Of a stretch of 64,000 nt of DNA, positions 12,961-25,800 are shown one piece after another. The stretch comes from Monosporascus cannonballus. Its lineage: Eukaryota > Ascomycota > Sordariomycetes > Xylariales. The number at the start of each line of letters is the position of its first letter. The stretch's first letter is position 1. The stretch lies in NCBI GenBank assembly GCA_004154925.1, contig QJNS01000086.1, positions 218,951 to 282,950 of the forward strand. The letters run 5' to 3'. The notes below the pieces were generated by a model that was not told the DNA's origin, did not search any database, and was given only the letters and a program-made list of their open reading frames with translations. A program made the position numbers and the translations under genes.

Positions 12961-15480
12961 TTAAGAATTAACGAAACTACGGCGAAACGGCGGCGGCTTT
13001 ACTTATACCTCTTTCCTTTTATCCTTATTCGTGCCCTTACGTCTTCGCCAACCCCGTTTCTATCTTTAAATAACTTTTCGAAATTATTAAAGGCAGCTAT
13101 ATTTTCGAAACTGCTACATAATTCCCATACTAATTCGATATAACTTACCTATTTTACGAATAGATTTCTTTAACGACCGCGGCCTATATACTTATTTTCG
13201 GCCTTTAATATACGTTTTATTATATATTCCTTTTCCTTTTTTTCTAATAATATTAATAACGGTTAATTATTATTTAAGATTTGGCTAAATAATAAGTCCT
13301 TTATTATTAATTTTAAAAGATTTACGTTAAATTTCGGATATATCCTTAATAATACGTTTAATTTTACGGTATTATACGGTATAATTACGGTAACCCTATA
13401 TTTAACGTATATTCAAAATAATTACGTTTTTTAAATTTAATTATATTAAATTCCTTATTTCGAAATACGGTACTTATTTCCTAAAAACATTAATTAATTA
13501 TTTTATCCCGGCTTAAATTAACGCCATAATAAGTTATACGAATTCCGTACTTTTTTATAACCTTTTAACAAAATTAATAACTTTTTCCGTTTTAGGAATT
13601 AATTAGAAAATTATTGGTACCTTATTAATAAGCTTTATATCGTACCCGGAAATTAAGAAAAAAAGGTTTACTTTTAACGAAAAATTCCTGCTATTAAAGG
13701 CCAGTTATACTGCCGGTAAAAATTCAACCTAATTATATTATGCATAACTTATAAAATAACGAAAATACGCAAAAGTTTTTTAATTAATCTTTTCCGTAAT
13801 TCCATTCGTTTAAAGATAAAAAATATATTAAGTTATTATTATATACTTATTAAATCGTAGAAATAAATCCAGAATTTATTCGTTTAATTATTCCCTTTAT
13901 TAAATATTAATTTTTTAGGGAAACTGTAATAATTTTAATAATAAATAATAAAACGTTAAACGTACGTTTTTACGTCCATATTAAATATTAGTTTTAAAAT
14001 AACCATTTTTGCTAAACGATCGTAAAGTATTATAAAAAAACGGAGGTCCCCTTTTTGCCTTACCGGTAAATCGATTATAAAATTTATCGAAAAATCTAAA
14101 TAAAATCTATTTAAAATAAATAAAAGCCGTAATAACCCTTTTTTCGTTTTTTTTCATACGTACGATTCGCTATATACGTCGCAATTACGGCAAAAACGGC
14201 GTATATCCCGAATTTATCCCGGCTAATAATAATTACGGATTAATATTGCCAATATAACGTCTTTTCCTAAGTGGCCGGTAATATGAAAATCGTATACTCG
14301 CTAAATTAATAACGTCCGAAACGGCTTCTAAATAAGAACCTAAATATATTTTTCAAATTATAAAAAACCACTAAAGTTAAAAAATATTCCGTAATAAAAA
14401 TTTTTACCGCGTTTATAACTGAAAAAAAATACGTAACTTTTGGGCCATGGCGGCATATACCACATTTAAGGTTTTATCCTTAATAACCCTTAAATTCCAT
14501 ATTTCTTAAAGGTTTTTTTAGAAACATATTTCTTTATCGAAAAATATAACCGGTCGTTCGTTATTACCTTACTTTAAGTAAATTACGACCATTAAAACCT
14601 TTTAAATCCGCGTTAATTTATTAAATAATTTTTTCTTTTTAATCAACCGGGTTATCCACTTTATAAACCTAATATCTTTTTCGCCGCAAAATACGTTTTA
14701 TAGCTTACAAAATATAATATCGGATCGGTTTATTAATTTGTTAAAGTAATATTTAAATATGAAATTAAAAATAGATGAAAAATTAATTTATTAAATTTAC
14801 CTTTTAATAAATTTGCAAATACTTATAAAGTATTAAAAATTCGTATAATTTATTAAGATCGTAAAAAATCTGGTTAATTTTTAAACCTTTTTTTTATTTT
14901 ACTAACGCTTTAACGATAATTAACAATTTTTTATCGTATATTTCGTAATTATATTTAATTAACTATAATTTCTTTAAAAAATATATAACTAATTATAAAC
15001 GCTTTAACAAATCGAATTAAAATAAATATTTTTTAATCACTTAGCCGAAATAATTTACCTTTATTACCGTTTCCTTTTCGGGGTTTTAATACGTAAAAAT
15101 AAACGTTATAATAAAAAGTTCTTTAAATTAATCGAAAATTTATTACTTTTCGTTTTTCCAGCAGAAAAATGTTTTTTCCGAATTAGTCGTAAAAAGGGAA
15201 CCGTTATTTTACTAAAATTCTTTATAAAGGTTTGATAAAAATTAGCAAATCCGATAAAACTTTTAATTTGTTTTATATTAATAAAAGGCTTTTATTCCTA
15301 AATAATGGTTACCTTTTTAAAATTAATTTTTAGGTTTATTTCTATTTCGATAATAAACCTTAGGTATTTCGTTTTTTGGATTACAAATTCGTATTTGTCC
15401 GGGTTTAACTTTAATCTTATTTTCGCCAAACGGCAAAATACCAGCTTAAATTTAGCTATATAATTGGTTCGAGAACAGGA

Positions 15481-15510
15481 CGAATAAATTAATATATCGT
15501 TTACATATAC
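15481..15510 (-). pseudogene. Gyp2 reverse-transcriptase catalytic box relic
   Basis: The minus strand encodes VYVNDILIYS, the Gypsy RT catalytic box (YVDDILIYS) with the first Asp changed to Asn by one G-to-A change. The flanking frame is broken by stops. Confidence 0.8.
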
Positions 15511-18165
15511 GGAACAAAAATTATTAAGGTAACGTTTTAACGTAATATTAATATAATGCTAAAAGGTAGCCGGTATACCGTTAAAACCGAATAAGTATAC
15601 CAGTTATTTAAAAAATCCGAAACATACACGGAATATAATTTTTCATTCGTTTCTCTGGCAGATATATAACCGGTAAAAAGCCGTTCGAATATCGAATTTC
15701 GTAAACCACCGGGCTCATAATAAGGTTTATAACGTTTCCTTTATTAACGGAAAAAGGTAACGGTTTTGTTTCGTAATCTTATTTAATTCCTTATTATTTA
15801 TGCAAAACCGTAAACCCCCGTTAAGTTTCCTTACGAATAATACTAAGGTATTTACGGGGGAATTATTAGCCCGAATTTAATTTTTATTGAATAGATCTAT
15901 AAATATATTGCATAAAATTAATAGCTTTTCCTTTAATATCTCGTATAAAGGTTTTTATGAGATTATTTTTTCCTAACCCAAAATATCCGTTTTCAGGTTT
16001 ATCGTACGTTATTATTATTACGATAAAGTAATAATAACGAATTTTCGTCGTTTATAAAAAGATTTCGGAATTTCCATATTTTTTTTTTAAAAAACGTTCC
16101 GTTATATTTTTAAAAGTTAATTACGGCTTTATTTTTAAGGCCTTATTAATATTTTTATAAAAATTATAAATAATTATATCCCGTTTTTCTTATAATAACT
16201 TTATTACGTTATTGCCGTAAAAACAATAGCCGCTATTAAGCGGGCTTTTTTATATTTTTATAATTACCCTTTTAAACGGTCCTTAGGTTCCTTATTAAAC
16301 TAACTTTTTTTGCATAATATGGGCGCAATAACATTATTCGTAAAACGGATAAACCGTTATTTCGTTTTGTATATAATATTATTATATTTTATCCAAGGTT
16401 TTTTTCAGATAAAGAAATAAAATAATTTTTTAATTACGTACTTTTAAATTTATTTTAGGCGGCCGTTTAAATTTACGTTAATGTAAGTAATATTTCGGAT
16501 TATAATTATTATAAATTCGTTATCTTTTATTAATTTTAACTTACGGAATATAATAAATATACGTTATAATTTTAAATAACGAATTAACCGTTAATTAAAT
16601 ACAAAATAATAAATATATTTATTATTAATTAGGACCTTTATATATATAATATTAGTAATTAAGGCGTTTAATATAAAAAAATTATTATTTAATTTATTAT
16701 TAACTTTTTGCAATTTTTCTTTTATTAGGTTTTTTCCTTGCCAGCAACTTTTAATAAAAGTTATTCTTTTAAATTTTCGTGATCCGAATCGTTATTCCTG
16801 TTAACGGTATTCTGCAAACTTATTATTATAACCTTTGTCTCAGCCCGACGAAACCGTTTTACAAATTTATATTTAAGGTATTCCTAATTCGAATAATTCG
16901 TAACGGTATAACGGAAATATTGCTTTTTGCGTTTCCGAATTTTTATTTCGTTATCGGAAAATTATTTTGCATAAAGCGGGTTATCCGAGCCCTATTTCGA
17001 ATTATTTCCGGATTAATTTTTTCCACCATTCCGTTATTGGTTTATAAACTTAAAAATTAATATAATTAATTATATAACGTCCGTTATAAATATATCTTTT
17101 TAAACATTTATTATTTAAGTTAATTTATTAATTTAACCGATAGATTATTATTAATTAATTGTTTTGTTTTTTTTTCCGAAATATTAAGTCGTCGTTTTTT
17201 TACTTATATAATAATTAAATAAAACTTTTAAATAATTAATTACTTTTTTTATTTTATATACCTAATAATTATAATTATTATAAAGCATATTTTTTTGTAA
17301 TTAACGTATTACGAAATTATATATTAATATTAACGCTTAAGGAAATTATTTTAATTATTAAAAATTATATTAAATTTTTATATTTGGCCAACTTAAACTT
17401 AAAATTTAATAAATAATTTTAAAACCGTTAATTATTATTTTACTTTATATCTTATAATTATTTCTTAATAAATTATACCGGCTATTTATTTTGAAATTAC
17501 TTTTTTATATAAAAAAAGAAATTATCGACGTCAAAATCCTTTCGTAATCCTTTTATTTTGAACCAATAATTAAGTTATAATTATTTTTCGATAAGTACAA
17601 ATATTATAATACCTAAGCAAATTATTGCAAAAAAGCCGAAAATAAACAGGTTTTTTTTATTTTCGTACGGAATATGGCAAAAAATAAATAAAACGTTTTT
17701 TATTTCCTATTTTACGAAAACTATTTTATAGGTTTACGATTTGTTTTTACGAATATATTATTAAGCGGTGGGCTTACCGTAAGTTTTTGGCAAAGCAGGC
17801 CTTATTTTATAAAGGTTTTTTTTCTTTTCGCTTTCGTAAAAAAATATTTTTTTATTTTTATTATTTAGTTAAATAGGTTATTTATCGATTTGTTATGGCT
17901 AAGGATTAATTTGACAAATTTGTTTTGCTATATATTAAGTTTTTAAAGCATATTTACGAAAGATTAATATTATAAGTTTTTTTTAATAATTCCGGACGAA
18001 ATTAATACCGTAAGTTCGTTTATAGTTTCGTCGGTTATATTATTTCGTAATTACCTTGCTGTAAAACTTTTTTTGGTTTATTATCCGTAACCAGGGTATT
18101 CTTAAGAAACGTTTCGCTTTTACTTAGCTTCCTAAAAGCTGTAATAAATTATGACCTTAAATATA

Positions 18166-18356
18166 TGTAACGGGCATAATACGTAAATTGAACGGAAATA
18201 CGGCCTAATAAAGGTTTTATATTTAAGATAAGGAGGAAAAGGGAGAAATAGCTAGCCACCAGCAAGGTGGCTGCTCCCTATATACATATGGGTGAACTCG
18301 GGCTAAGGAGCTCGCTCCGTAAGCCCGAGCTGCCCTATAGGCTCTAGCCTGTAACA
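18166..18356 (-). repeat. Gyp2 5' LTR (191 bp)
   Basis: It starts TGTAAC and ends TGTAACA, followed by the duplication CGTTT (18,357-18,361). It is the partner of 12,752-12,942. Confidence 0.9.
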
Positions 18357-19320
18357 CGTTTTTAATGTTTTATAAAATGTTTATAAATTCTTTTAAATTA
18401 AAATAATTTTAATTAAAAAGTTTTAAATATATTAATTTTTAATTATAAAAAATTTTATATTATAAATCAAATTGATATAACCGTAAAAGTTTTTTTACGG
18501 ATTAAAATAATAATAAGCGAAAATATTAAAAATTGAATGTATAAAACATATATTATAAAATATATATAAATAATTAATATATATTATTATACTTTTATTA
18601 TAAAGTTTTAAATTGTTTTAGAAACGTTTCAGTTTTAATAATAAAATAATAGTATATATTTAAAAACGAATTTTTGTCGAACAAGTTTTAAAAAATATTA
18701 ACTGCTTATCGAAAAATATAAAATGATTTATTACATAAAAAACAAATTCATTTTTAAAAAAGATATATCGAATATTAACAGATTTTTAATTTTTAATTAC
18801 GATAATACCATAAATATTTTGTTTTATTTTTTAAAACATTTAATTATGTTAAGTTTAAAATATAGAATATATATTTTTTTATTTGATTAATAAATTTTTA
18901 AATTAAAAATATATCTTATAAAATAATACCATATATGTAAATATTATCTTTATTTCGAATAAGGAATATACACAATTTAATATGATATTTTAATGCTTTA
19001 GCGCTACCAAAAAATTATATTTATATAATATAATTTATTGTAGAAATTTTATATATAATTTGATATTATTATGGTAATTGCGAAAAAAAAGTATTAATAA
19101 AATAATAAACAAATTAATAATTATGTTCTAAATAAGTGTAATTTAATAATTATTATATTAATAAATAAATTTAATCAATTCGGTATTAAAAATATTAATA
19201 TAATAATATTTTATCTACTTTTAATGATATATTAACGAAATCTTCATTTATAAATAACGAAATTATTCCGAATTAATAATAATATTATATAACATTATGA
19301 ATTAAAATGTTCAAAATTTA
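18357..19320 (+). repeat. Internal direct duplication in Cop2, second copy (right part)
   Basis: It continues the copy interrupted at 12,751 and aligns with 11,430-12,380. After it, the Cop2 interior continues in register with Cop1 from about 7050 to its 3' end. Confidence 0.6.
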
Positions 19321-22300
19321 AAGTAATTATTTAATTATAATTTTATGTGAAACTGATCCGTTTAAAAAAGTTTTAATAATTAAATATTAAATTTATAATA
19401 AAATCAAAATTAAAAATTTAATACAACGTAAACAAAAAAGAATATTCTAATTAAAAAAAGATTTTTTTATCTATTTTATAAATTTTAAAAAAAGCTTAAA
19501 AATATAGATAGGTTATATTTATAATTAATAAATATTTAAGTTATATTTAGACTATTTTTTTAAAAAACCGAAGACAAAATATATCAACTATACTATTTTA
19601 ATATTTTTAAAACCTTTAAAAAATAAAATAATTTTTTATAAGTACTTAAATACGATTATAAAATCTTAAAAAATCATTAATTTAAAAATATATTTTAATA
19701 GTTTTTTAATACTAAATCTGAATTTTTAATATTATATATTTACGTTTAAAATAAATGTATAAAATATTCAAGAAATATAATTTAAAAAAATCAATTATAA
19801 TATAAAATAACGGTAAATTATTTTCGTTCTTAATTATATATATTTTTAATACGGTAATATATTTATATAATTATATTTTTAAAGCCGTTTTTTTTCGATA
19901 AAATATACATAACACTTATTATACTTATTTAATATATAAAAACGGTATTATAATATTTAATCTATAATATTAATAAATTTATTTATTGTTATGGTGTTTT
20001 ATAATTTATATTATATTAATTATTGTTATAAAAAACGTTATAAATTTTAAAAATGAATTCTGAAATATCAAGTAATTATTTTGTCAGTTATCGTTTTACG
20101 AACATTTACGAAATCTGGAACTTATTAATGAATACAGTTATTATTATTTAAACCATACAAATTTACGAAAGAGTTACATTTTTAAATAAGATTAAAAACT
20201 TAAAAAATGTTTTTTTGAATTTCTTAACTAAGAATTTCAATGATTATTCCGAAAAAGAAATATATGTAATTAAACCAATAATTATTTAATTTATATATGA
20301 AAATTTAAAAACTGCAGTAAAATAATGTAATTATTAATTAAATAAAAGAAGTAATTTTAAAAGGACATTAATATGATATATATGCGAAATAAAAACAATT
20401 TTATTTGTAGAAAAATATTTATTTTTATATATTTATTATATTTAAACTATTTCTGTTTTTTAAATTATTATTATTTTTAATATTTGCCTTAATAATTATT
20501 ACGATTATTATACCGACGGAAAGAATGAAAGTAAGTTTAAGTTTTTTTATATTATATAACTTAAAATAATACTAAAAAATAAAAATATTTTATAAATTAT
20601 AAACCTAAACCTTCCATATATTGCGTATTAAGAAAACTTTATTTAAAGTAAATGTAAAATTTAAAAACCCGGATTGAATATAAAACGTTTAATTCTTTGT
20701 ATAAGCATATATAATAATTAGCAAGTAAATTACAAAGATTTAAAAAAACTAATTACTCGATATACGTATTATTGTAATTGGAAAAATAATAATATTTTAA
20801 TATATAAAAAGGCTTTTAAATTATAAAACCGGATATATAAATATAATTTACCACTACGGTTACAAGGCTATAAAAAAACTAAATATATATTTATTAAGAA
20901 AGTATTCCGTAAAATTGAAAAATATTATTTTCATAATTGTAAAAAATACGATTTTAAACAGCCGTTAGTTAATTTATTTTTAAAAAATAAATTTTGAATT
21001 ATATATAAATATATATTGATAAGTTTTATAAATATAATTAATTTTAAAAATATACAATACGCTTTATGAAACGAAGTAATTAATATTTTAAAATTATTTA
21101 TAATAATATATATATAATGATTTTTACTAAAAGGTTATTTTAAAGTTTTATTATTATTATAATGAAATTGAATTTAAATTTTAAATAATATAATATCATA
21201 AATATTTTTATAAATATTAATTTATTTTATGAAATATATAAAAAAAATATTTTTAAAATATTTGTAACGTAATGAAACCTTCTTAATTAAAAGGATGTTA
21301 TATGAATTAAGGCAATTATTTTTATTATGGTAAAAAGGTTTTATTAAAAGTTTTAAAAAATTAAAACTTCTTTGCGTTTTTTACGAATTTTATTATTTTG
21401 TATATTAAAAAGTATTTATTTTTTTATAAACGATATTATTTTAATATATTACGAAAAAAAAATTAAATTTTCATTAATTAATGAATTTAACAAATATAAA
21501 AATGGTATATTTTAATGAAAGATAAAACGTTATAATAATATGTCGATATCGAAATAACGAAAAATAAATTTAATAAAAAATCTAATCTTTTTACTTTAAG
21601 TTTATAAATAAATTAATTGACTTAATATTTTAAAAGAAATAAATAATTTTTTTAAACTATTTATAAATAATAATAAATTATTGCCGAATTTTCATTTAAT
21701 TTATTTAAATTTTATTGAGAAATATTAAAAACAAATTGGTTTTATTTTCTTTCGTAATAATTAATACGTAACCCGATACATTTTTTGTAATATTTTAATT
21801 TATCCGATTTAATTTGAACGTTAATAATATATATTATAAAATTACCGACCAAATTATATTGTACTTAATTAAAATTAAAACGTTAACGTTATTATTTGGA
21901 GATAAAAAATTATTAAATATTTAAAACAATGCTTTTTTATAAATAATAAAATTAATTAAAACAATTCCCGAATTTACGTTATAAAATTATTAGGAAAAAT
22001 ACTAAAATAATAAAGGAATAAATAAAATATAATAATTATTTTTATAATAAACAATATTAGTTTTTAAATCAAATATAAAAACAATTTATATATTTTTAGA
22101 TTAATTCCAAAATTAAATATTACCTTAAATATACTAATTAATAAATGATATAATTTATCAAAATTAACATTACCTTATTAATAACGAAAGTATAACATAG
22201 AAATATATATAATTATTAATTATAATAAATTATAAACAAAACTTAATTAAATTAAACTATATATTTATAAGTAATATATTAGCTGATAATTTAACCCAAA

Positions 22301-22522
22301 AACTTTATTATGTAAACTTTTTTATAATATTTTAGAAAATAATTAAAATTAATAAATATTACGGAAATTTTCGAATAACGAAAAAACATTTTACGAAAAG
22401 TTTTAAAGAAAAAATTAATTAATTAAAAAACTTTAATTAGCGGACAAAAAGTAAAATAAATAATTATGGCTTTAAAGTTATAATAATTAATACCGTAAAT
22501 ACCTTAAAGTATTAAGGGGATA

Positions 22523-22685
22523 TATCGATTAACAGAAAATGCTTTAATATTTCACATACCGAAAATTCTCTTTAATCGGAATATATATATTCCGGAATTA
22601 GATTACCTTAAAATGCAGTGCGCGTTTTAAAGCACTTATAACTAATTATTAATACATATATAATTAATATCCCTTATATCTGATA
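22523..22685 (+). repeat. Cop2 3' LTR (163 bp)
   Basis: It starts TATCGATTAACAG just after a purine run, AAGGGGATA, and ends CTTATATCTGATA. It is the partner of 10,347-10,509. Confidence 0.75.
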
Positions 22686-22696
22686 TAACTAATATC

Positions 22697-22758
22697 TGTC
22701 AGCTAGCCAGGTGTGCTATAGCACACCAAATTCGGAAAGGTCACCTTCTGATCGGAAC
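22697..22758 (+). repeat. Solo Copia LTR, left part
   Basis: It holds the first 62 bp of a Cop1-type LTR (TGTCAG to CGGAAC), preceded by ATATC. It stops at 22,758 and resumes at 33,541. The two pieces sum to 162 bp, against 164 bp for the Cop1 LTR. ATATC recurs at 33,641-33,645 right after the LTR end, so this is a solo LTR with its own target duplication. Confidence 0.85.
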
Positions 22759-22774
22759 TTACCTCAGCTAGCTC

Positions 22775-22886
22775 AGGCCTCCCTGGCTCGTTTTTCCAAT
22801 TTCTTCAAAGTCACTCAAGTACCGCTCCATAACGCTAAATATTAACCAATCAAATCTCAAATCCCTGTAACGAGCCAGCGAGGCCT
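22775..22886. repeat. Left subterminal inverted repeat of the hAT-like element
   Basis: AGGCCTCCCTGGCTCGTT at 22,775-22,792 pairs with AACGAGCCAGCGAGGCCT at 22,869-22,886 (one mismatch in 18). About 76 bp of non-RIP sequence lies between them. On its own it could be taken for a MITE, but its position immediately inside the 8-bp duplication favours a subterminal repeat. Confidence 0.75.
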
Positions 22887-25800
22887 AAGTTGTAGTTACA
22901 TAAAAACGGTTTCGTTTAGTGCATTTGCTTCTTCAAAAAAAATCCGTAATAACTTAATAATAAGATGTTTTTTTATAAATATATATATATATATATCATT
23001 ATTTTTGTTATGGCTTATTATTAATACCATTTTGGTCCTAATTAGAACCTATTTGCCATTTTTAAACCTTAACGCGTATAATAACTGTAGCCCGAGCCCG
23101 TTACGTTATTATCCCCCTTTTCAAAATACGATAAATCCGAATTTTTTTAGTTTTACCGGGTTATGCTCTTAGAACAGAATATACGTACGCGTACCTTAAA
23201 TTTCTGGTATTAACATAAAAAAATTAACATAACATTTAAAAATTTTATTCGGAATTGGGTTTTTTGCGACGATTTAGGCCGAATTATTAGTTTGACTATT
23301 CGGATTAACCGATTAATTAACGTATTAAAAAAAACAAATACGCGAACGGTTATTAATATAAAAAAGTTAGCAGAAATTTTAATTTTTGCTGATTAGGACT
23401 CGTTATATATAGATATTATAATATATTATACGGGGAACTTATAGTTTCCGTAAAAAGGCTTGGATTTTGCCTTTTGCCGGAGGAATTATTATTTGAAATT
23501 AATATAATCTATACCATTTTGGACAAAGGTTATCGTTTTGTAAAAACGCTTACCTTTAATGAATTTAAGCTTTTAAATCAGATAATTATATATTTAAGGA
23601 AAAAATAATAATCGTATAATACGAAGCGGAAAACGAAACGGTTTTATAATAATAACGATCCGGATATTTTTATATACTCTTTTTTCATAATCCTAATTAT
23701 TATAATTAAGATAATTTTTAAAATTATCGACAATTACTTGCCTTATTTATTAGGCAAATTCTTATTATTTTCGGGTTTATTACGAAATAATATCGATATG
23801 TTAAAGAGGCTAGGTATTTGGGGAAGTTATTATATGTTAAATAGAAATATAATTCGATTAACTGAAAAAACTAAGAAAACCGTATTAATTTTTTTATAAT
23901 AATATAGTTTTAATTAAGAGTAATTTTGCTTTATAACCAGGTACGATAGGACGATATCGTATTTTAATACGATAACTTTAATATTTAAAATTATATTCGT
24001 AATATAACGTTTTAATACGGTATCGTTATACGGAATATTATTACTACCTTTATTCGATATTATAACCATATTTTTTAAAAAAAAAAGGTTAAAATAATTT
24101 ATGTTTCGGCCTAATTAATATTATAAAATAACATGGTTTTATAAAACGTTATAATAATATTTGATACCGCTTAATACTTTCTGTTAATTCGTAATTAATA
24201 TTATTCGGATTTTATTTTCGGCTTTTATTAATACGTTTTATAAACGTAATAAGCAGAAATACCCCGGTTTTCTTAAATTAAAGCATATACCGTATAATAA
24301 GTACAGGTCGATTTCGTTAGGTATAATTGACGAAAACGAAAGTATTATCGATAGTACTTATAATATTTATCGAAACTTTTTTAAGGAATATATAGATTTA
24401 AAAAAAAATAATTTTATCTGTTTTCGGAATGTTTTTATCTTATTTTTAAAATAAGAGAATAATTAATTATATTCGGAAAATATAGGCCAATTAAGCCGAA
24501 GCAGCCGATTTATACGATAAAAAACGATAATTCCTATTTATTTCTGCCTTATTTCATATATAAATAAATTTTTTATTTACAATTATACGTATTTATTAAT
24601 TCGATAATATAACTGGGACGTATAAAACATTAGTAATTTTAAAAACGGATTATTAATTTTTAAATAAGATAATATAATTATATTAAAAAATGCCGAAATT
24701 CCACTTTTTCGAACTTTTTATCCTCTATATATATAATTTTTGTATATTTGCGTTATTTTTGCAGAAATTACGTATCCGATACGAACTATTTATAACAGAA
24801 ATATTTAATATATATGGAACTTTTCGGAATACCTCGATCGAAAACCTTTTTTCGAAAACCGAATTTACGGAAATTATAGAATAAATATGCTTCCGGTTAA
24901 CCGTCGTCAAGTTTAAATTTATCGCGCATAATATAGTTTTTAAGTATTTTGGTCGCGCCGGATAGATAAAGGAGGTATCGTAAGATCCTGATTAAAACGT
25001 ATTAATTAATAAAGATTTTTTTAACAAAAATCTTTTGTTATTATTTATTAATAATACGTTATTTGATAACATAAATAACTTACCGGATAATTTATAAGTA
25101 TTTTATTTTGTAATTCGGGAATATAATTTATTTATATTATTTATTAGGCGGCGTGGGTTTAATTAAAGCGTATTAAATAATGTTTTTTATCGGATAGCTA
25201 TAAAGCCGAAAATATTTTTAATACGGCCGATATTCTATAAAGCGATAACTTTTTTAACCTTATTAAAGATAATAATTAATTATCGATCGATACCGTTTTT
25301 ATCGATAAAAAATTAAAAACTATTGCTGCTTTTTTTAAAAAAAAACTTAGGTTTATTTATGTTTTTTATATATTATACGATATAATAATGTTAGCTATAT
25401 CAGGCGGTTAATACCGATATTATTATCATTTTACGGGGCCGGTTAATTTAAATACGCTAAAAAAATATTTTATTTCGATTATATATTACGTTTTGCAATA
25501 TTAAATTAAATCCTTATTAATTTGATCTTAATATTATGTTTAGTTCCGATAAAACCCAGGAAAAAAATATGGAAAGTATTTAATCGAAAGGGCGAATATT
25601 ATAATTTGTGGTTTTCTGGCGAATTCCGCCGGTCGAAAAATAGTATATATAATGTTAATATTGTTTTTTCCGAAATTCGTTTTTAATTAAATACCGTATA
25701 TCTTTGTAACGCGAATTTTATGCCCGTTATGCTTTTTCGCAAAATAAATATTACGTTATTCGGGATTTTTGTAACGAAATTCTTAAATGCGCTTATTTTT

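Larger units (their letters stand above)
12752..18356 (-). mobile_element. Gyp2: Ty3/Gypsy retrotransposon nested in Cop2
   Basis: It is a complete 5.6-kb element with two 191-bp LTRs and a perfect 5-bp target duplication (CGTTT). Orientation is minus. The strand-reversed polypurine tract lies next to the left LTR (12,943-12,960), and RT reads on the minus strand near 15,481. The interior is RIP-saturated while both LTRs keep near-normal composition. An open frame at 16,779-17,060 on the plus strand is antisense to gag-pol, has no motif and is taken as chance. Confidence 0.9.
10347..22685 (+). mobile_element. Cop2: second RIP-degraded Copia element, carrying Gyp2
   Basis: It is bounded by two 163-bp LTRs (10,347-10,509; 22,523-22,685) of a subfamily more diverged and more RIP-mutated than Cop1. 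Its interior is homologous to Cop1 along its length. For example, the block at 11,102 resembles 5700, and 19,290 resembles 7000. Removing the Gyp2 insertion (12,752-18,356) and an internal duplication of about 1.3 kb leaves roughly 5.4 kb, the size of Cop1. Cop2 follows Cop1 head-to-tail with no spacer. No intact ORF remains. Confidence 0.75.

Noticed and set aside
16779..17060. 93-codon plus-strand frame in Gyp2
   Set aside because: Considered as another antisense gene, but it lies opposite gag far from the 3' LTR, is hydrophobic from T-rich codons and lacks the Cys pattern.
22775..22886. Independent MITE
   Set aside because: The inverted repeat fits as the subterminal part of the larger element defined by the 8-bp duplication. 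No separate target duplication was found.
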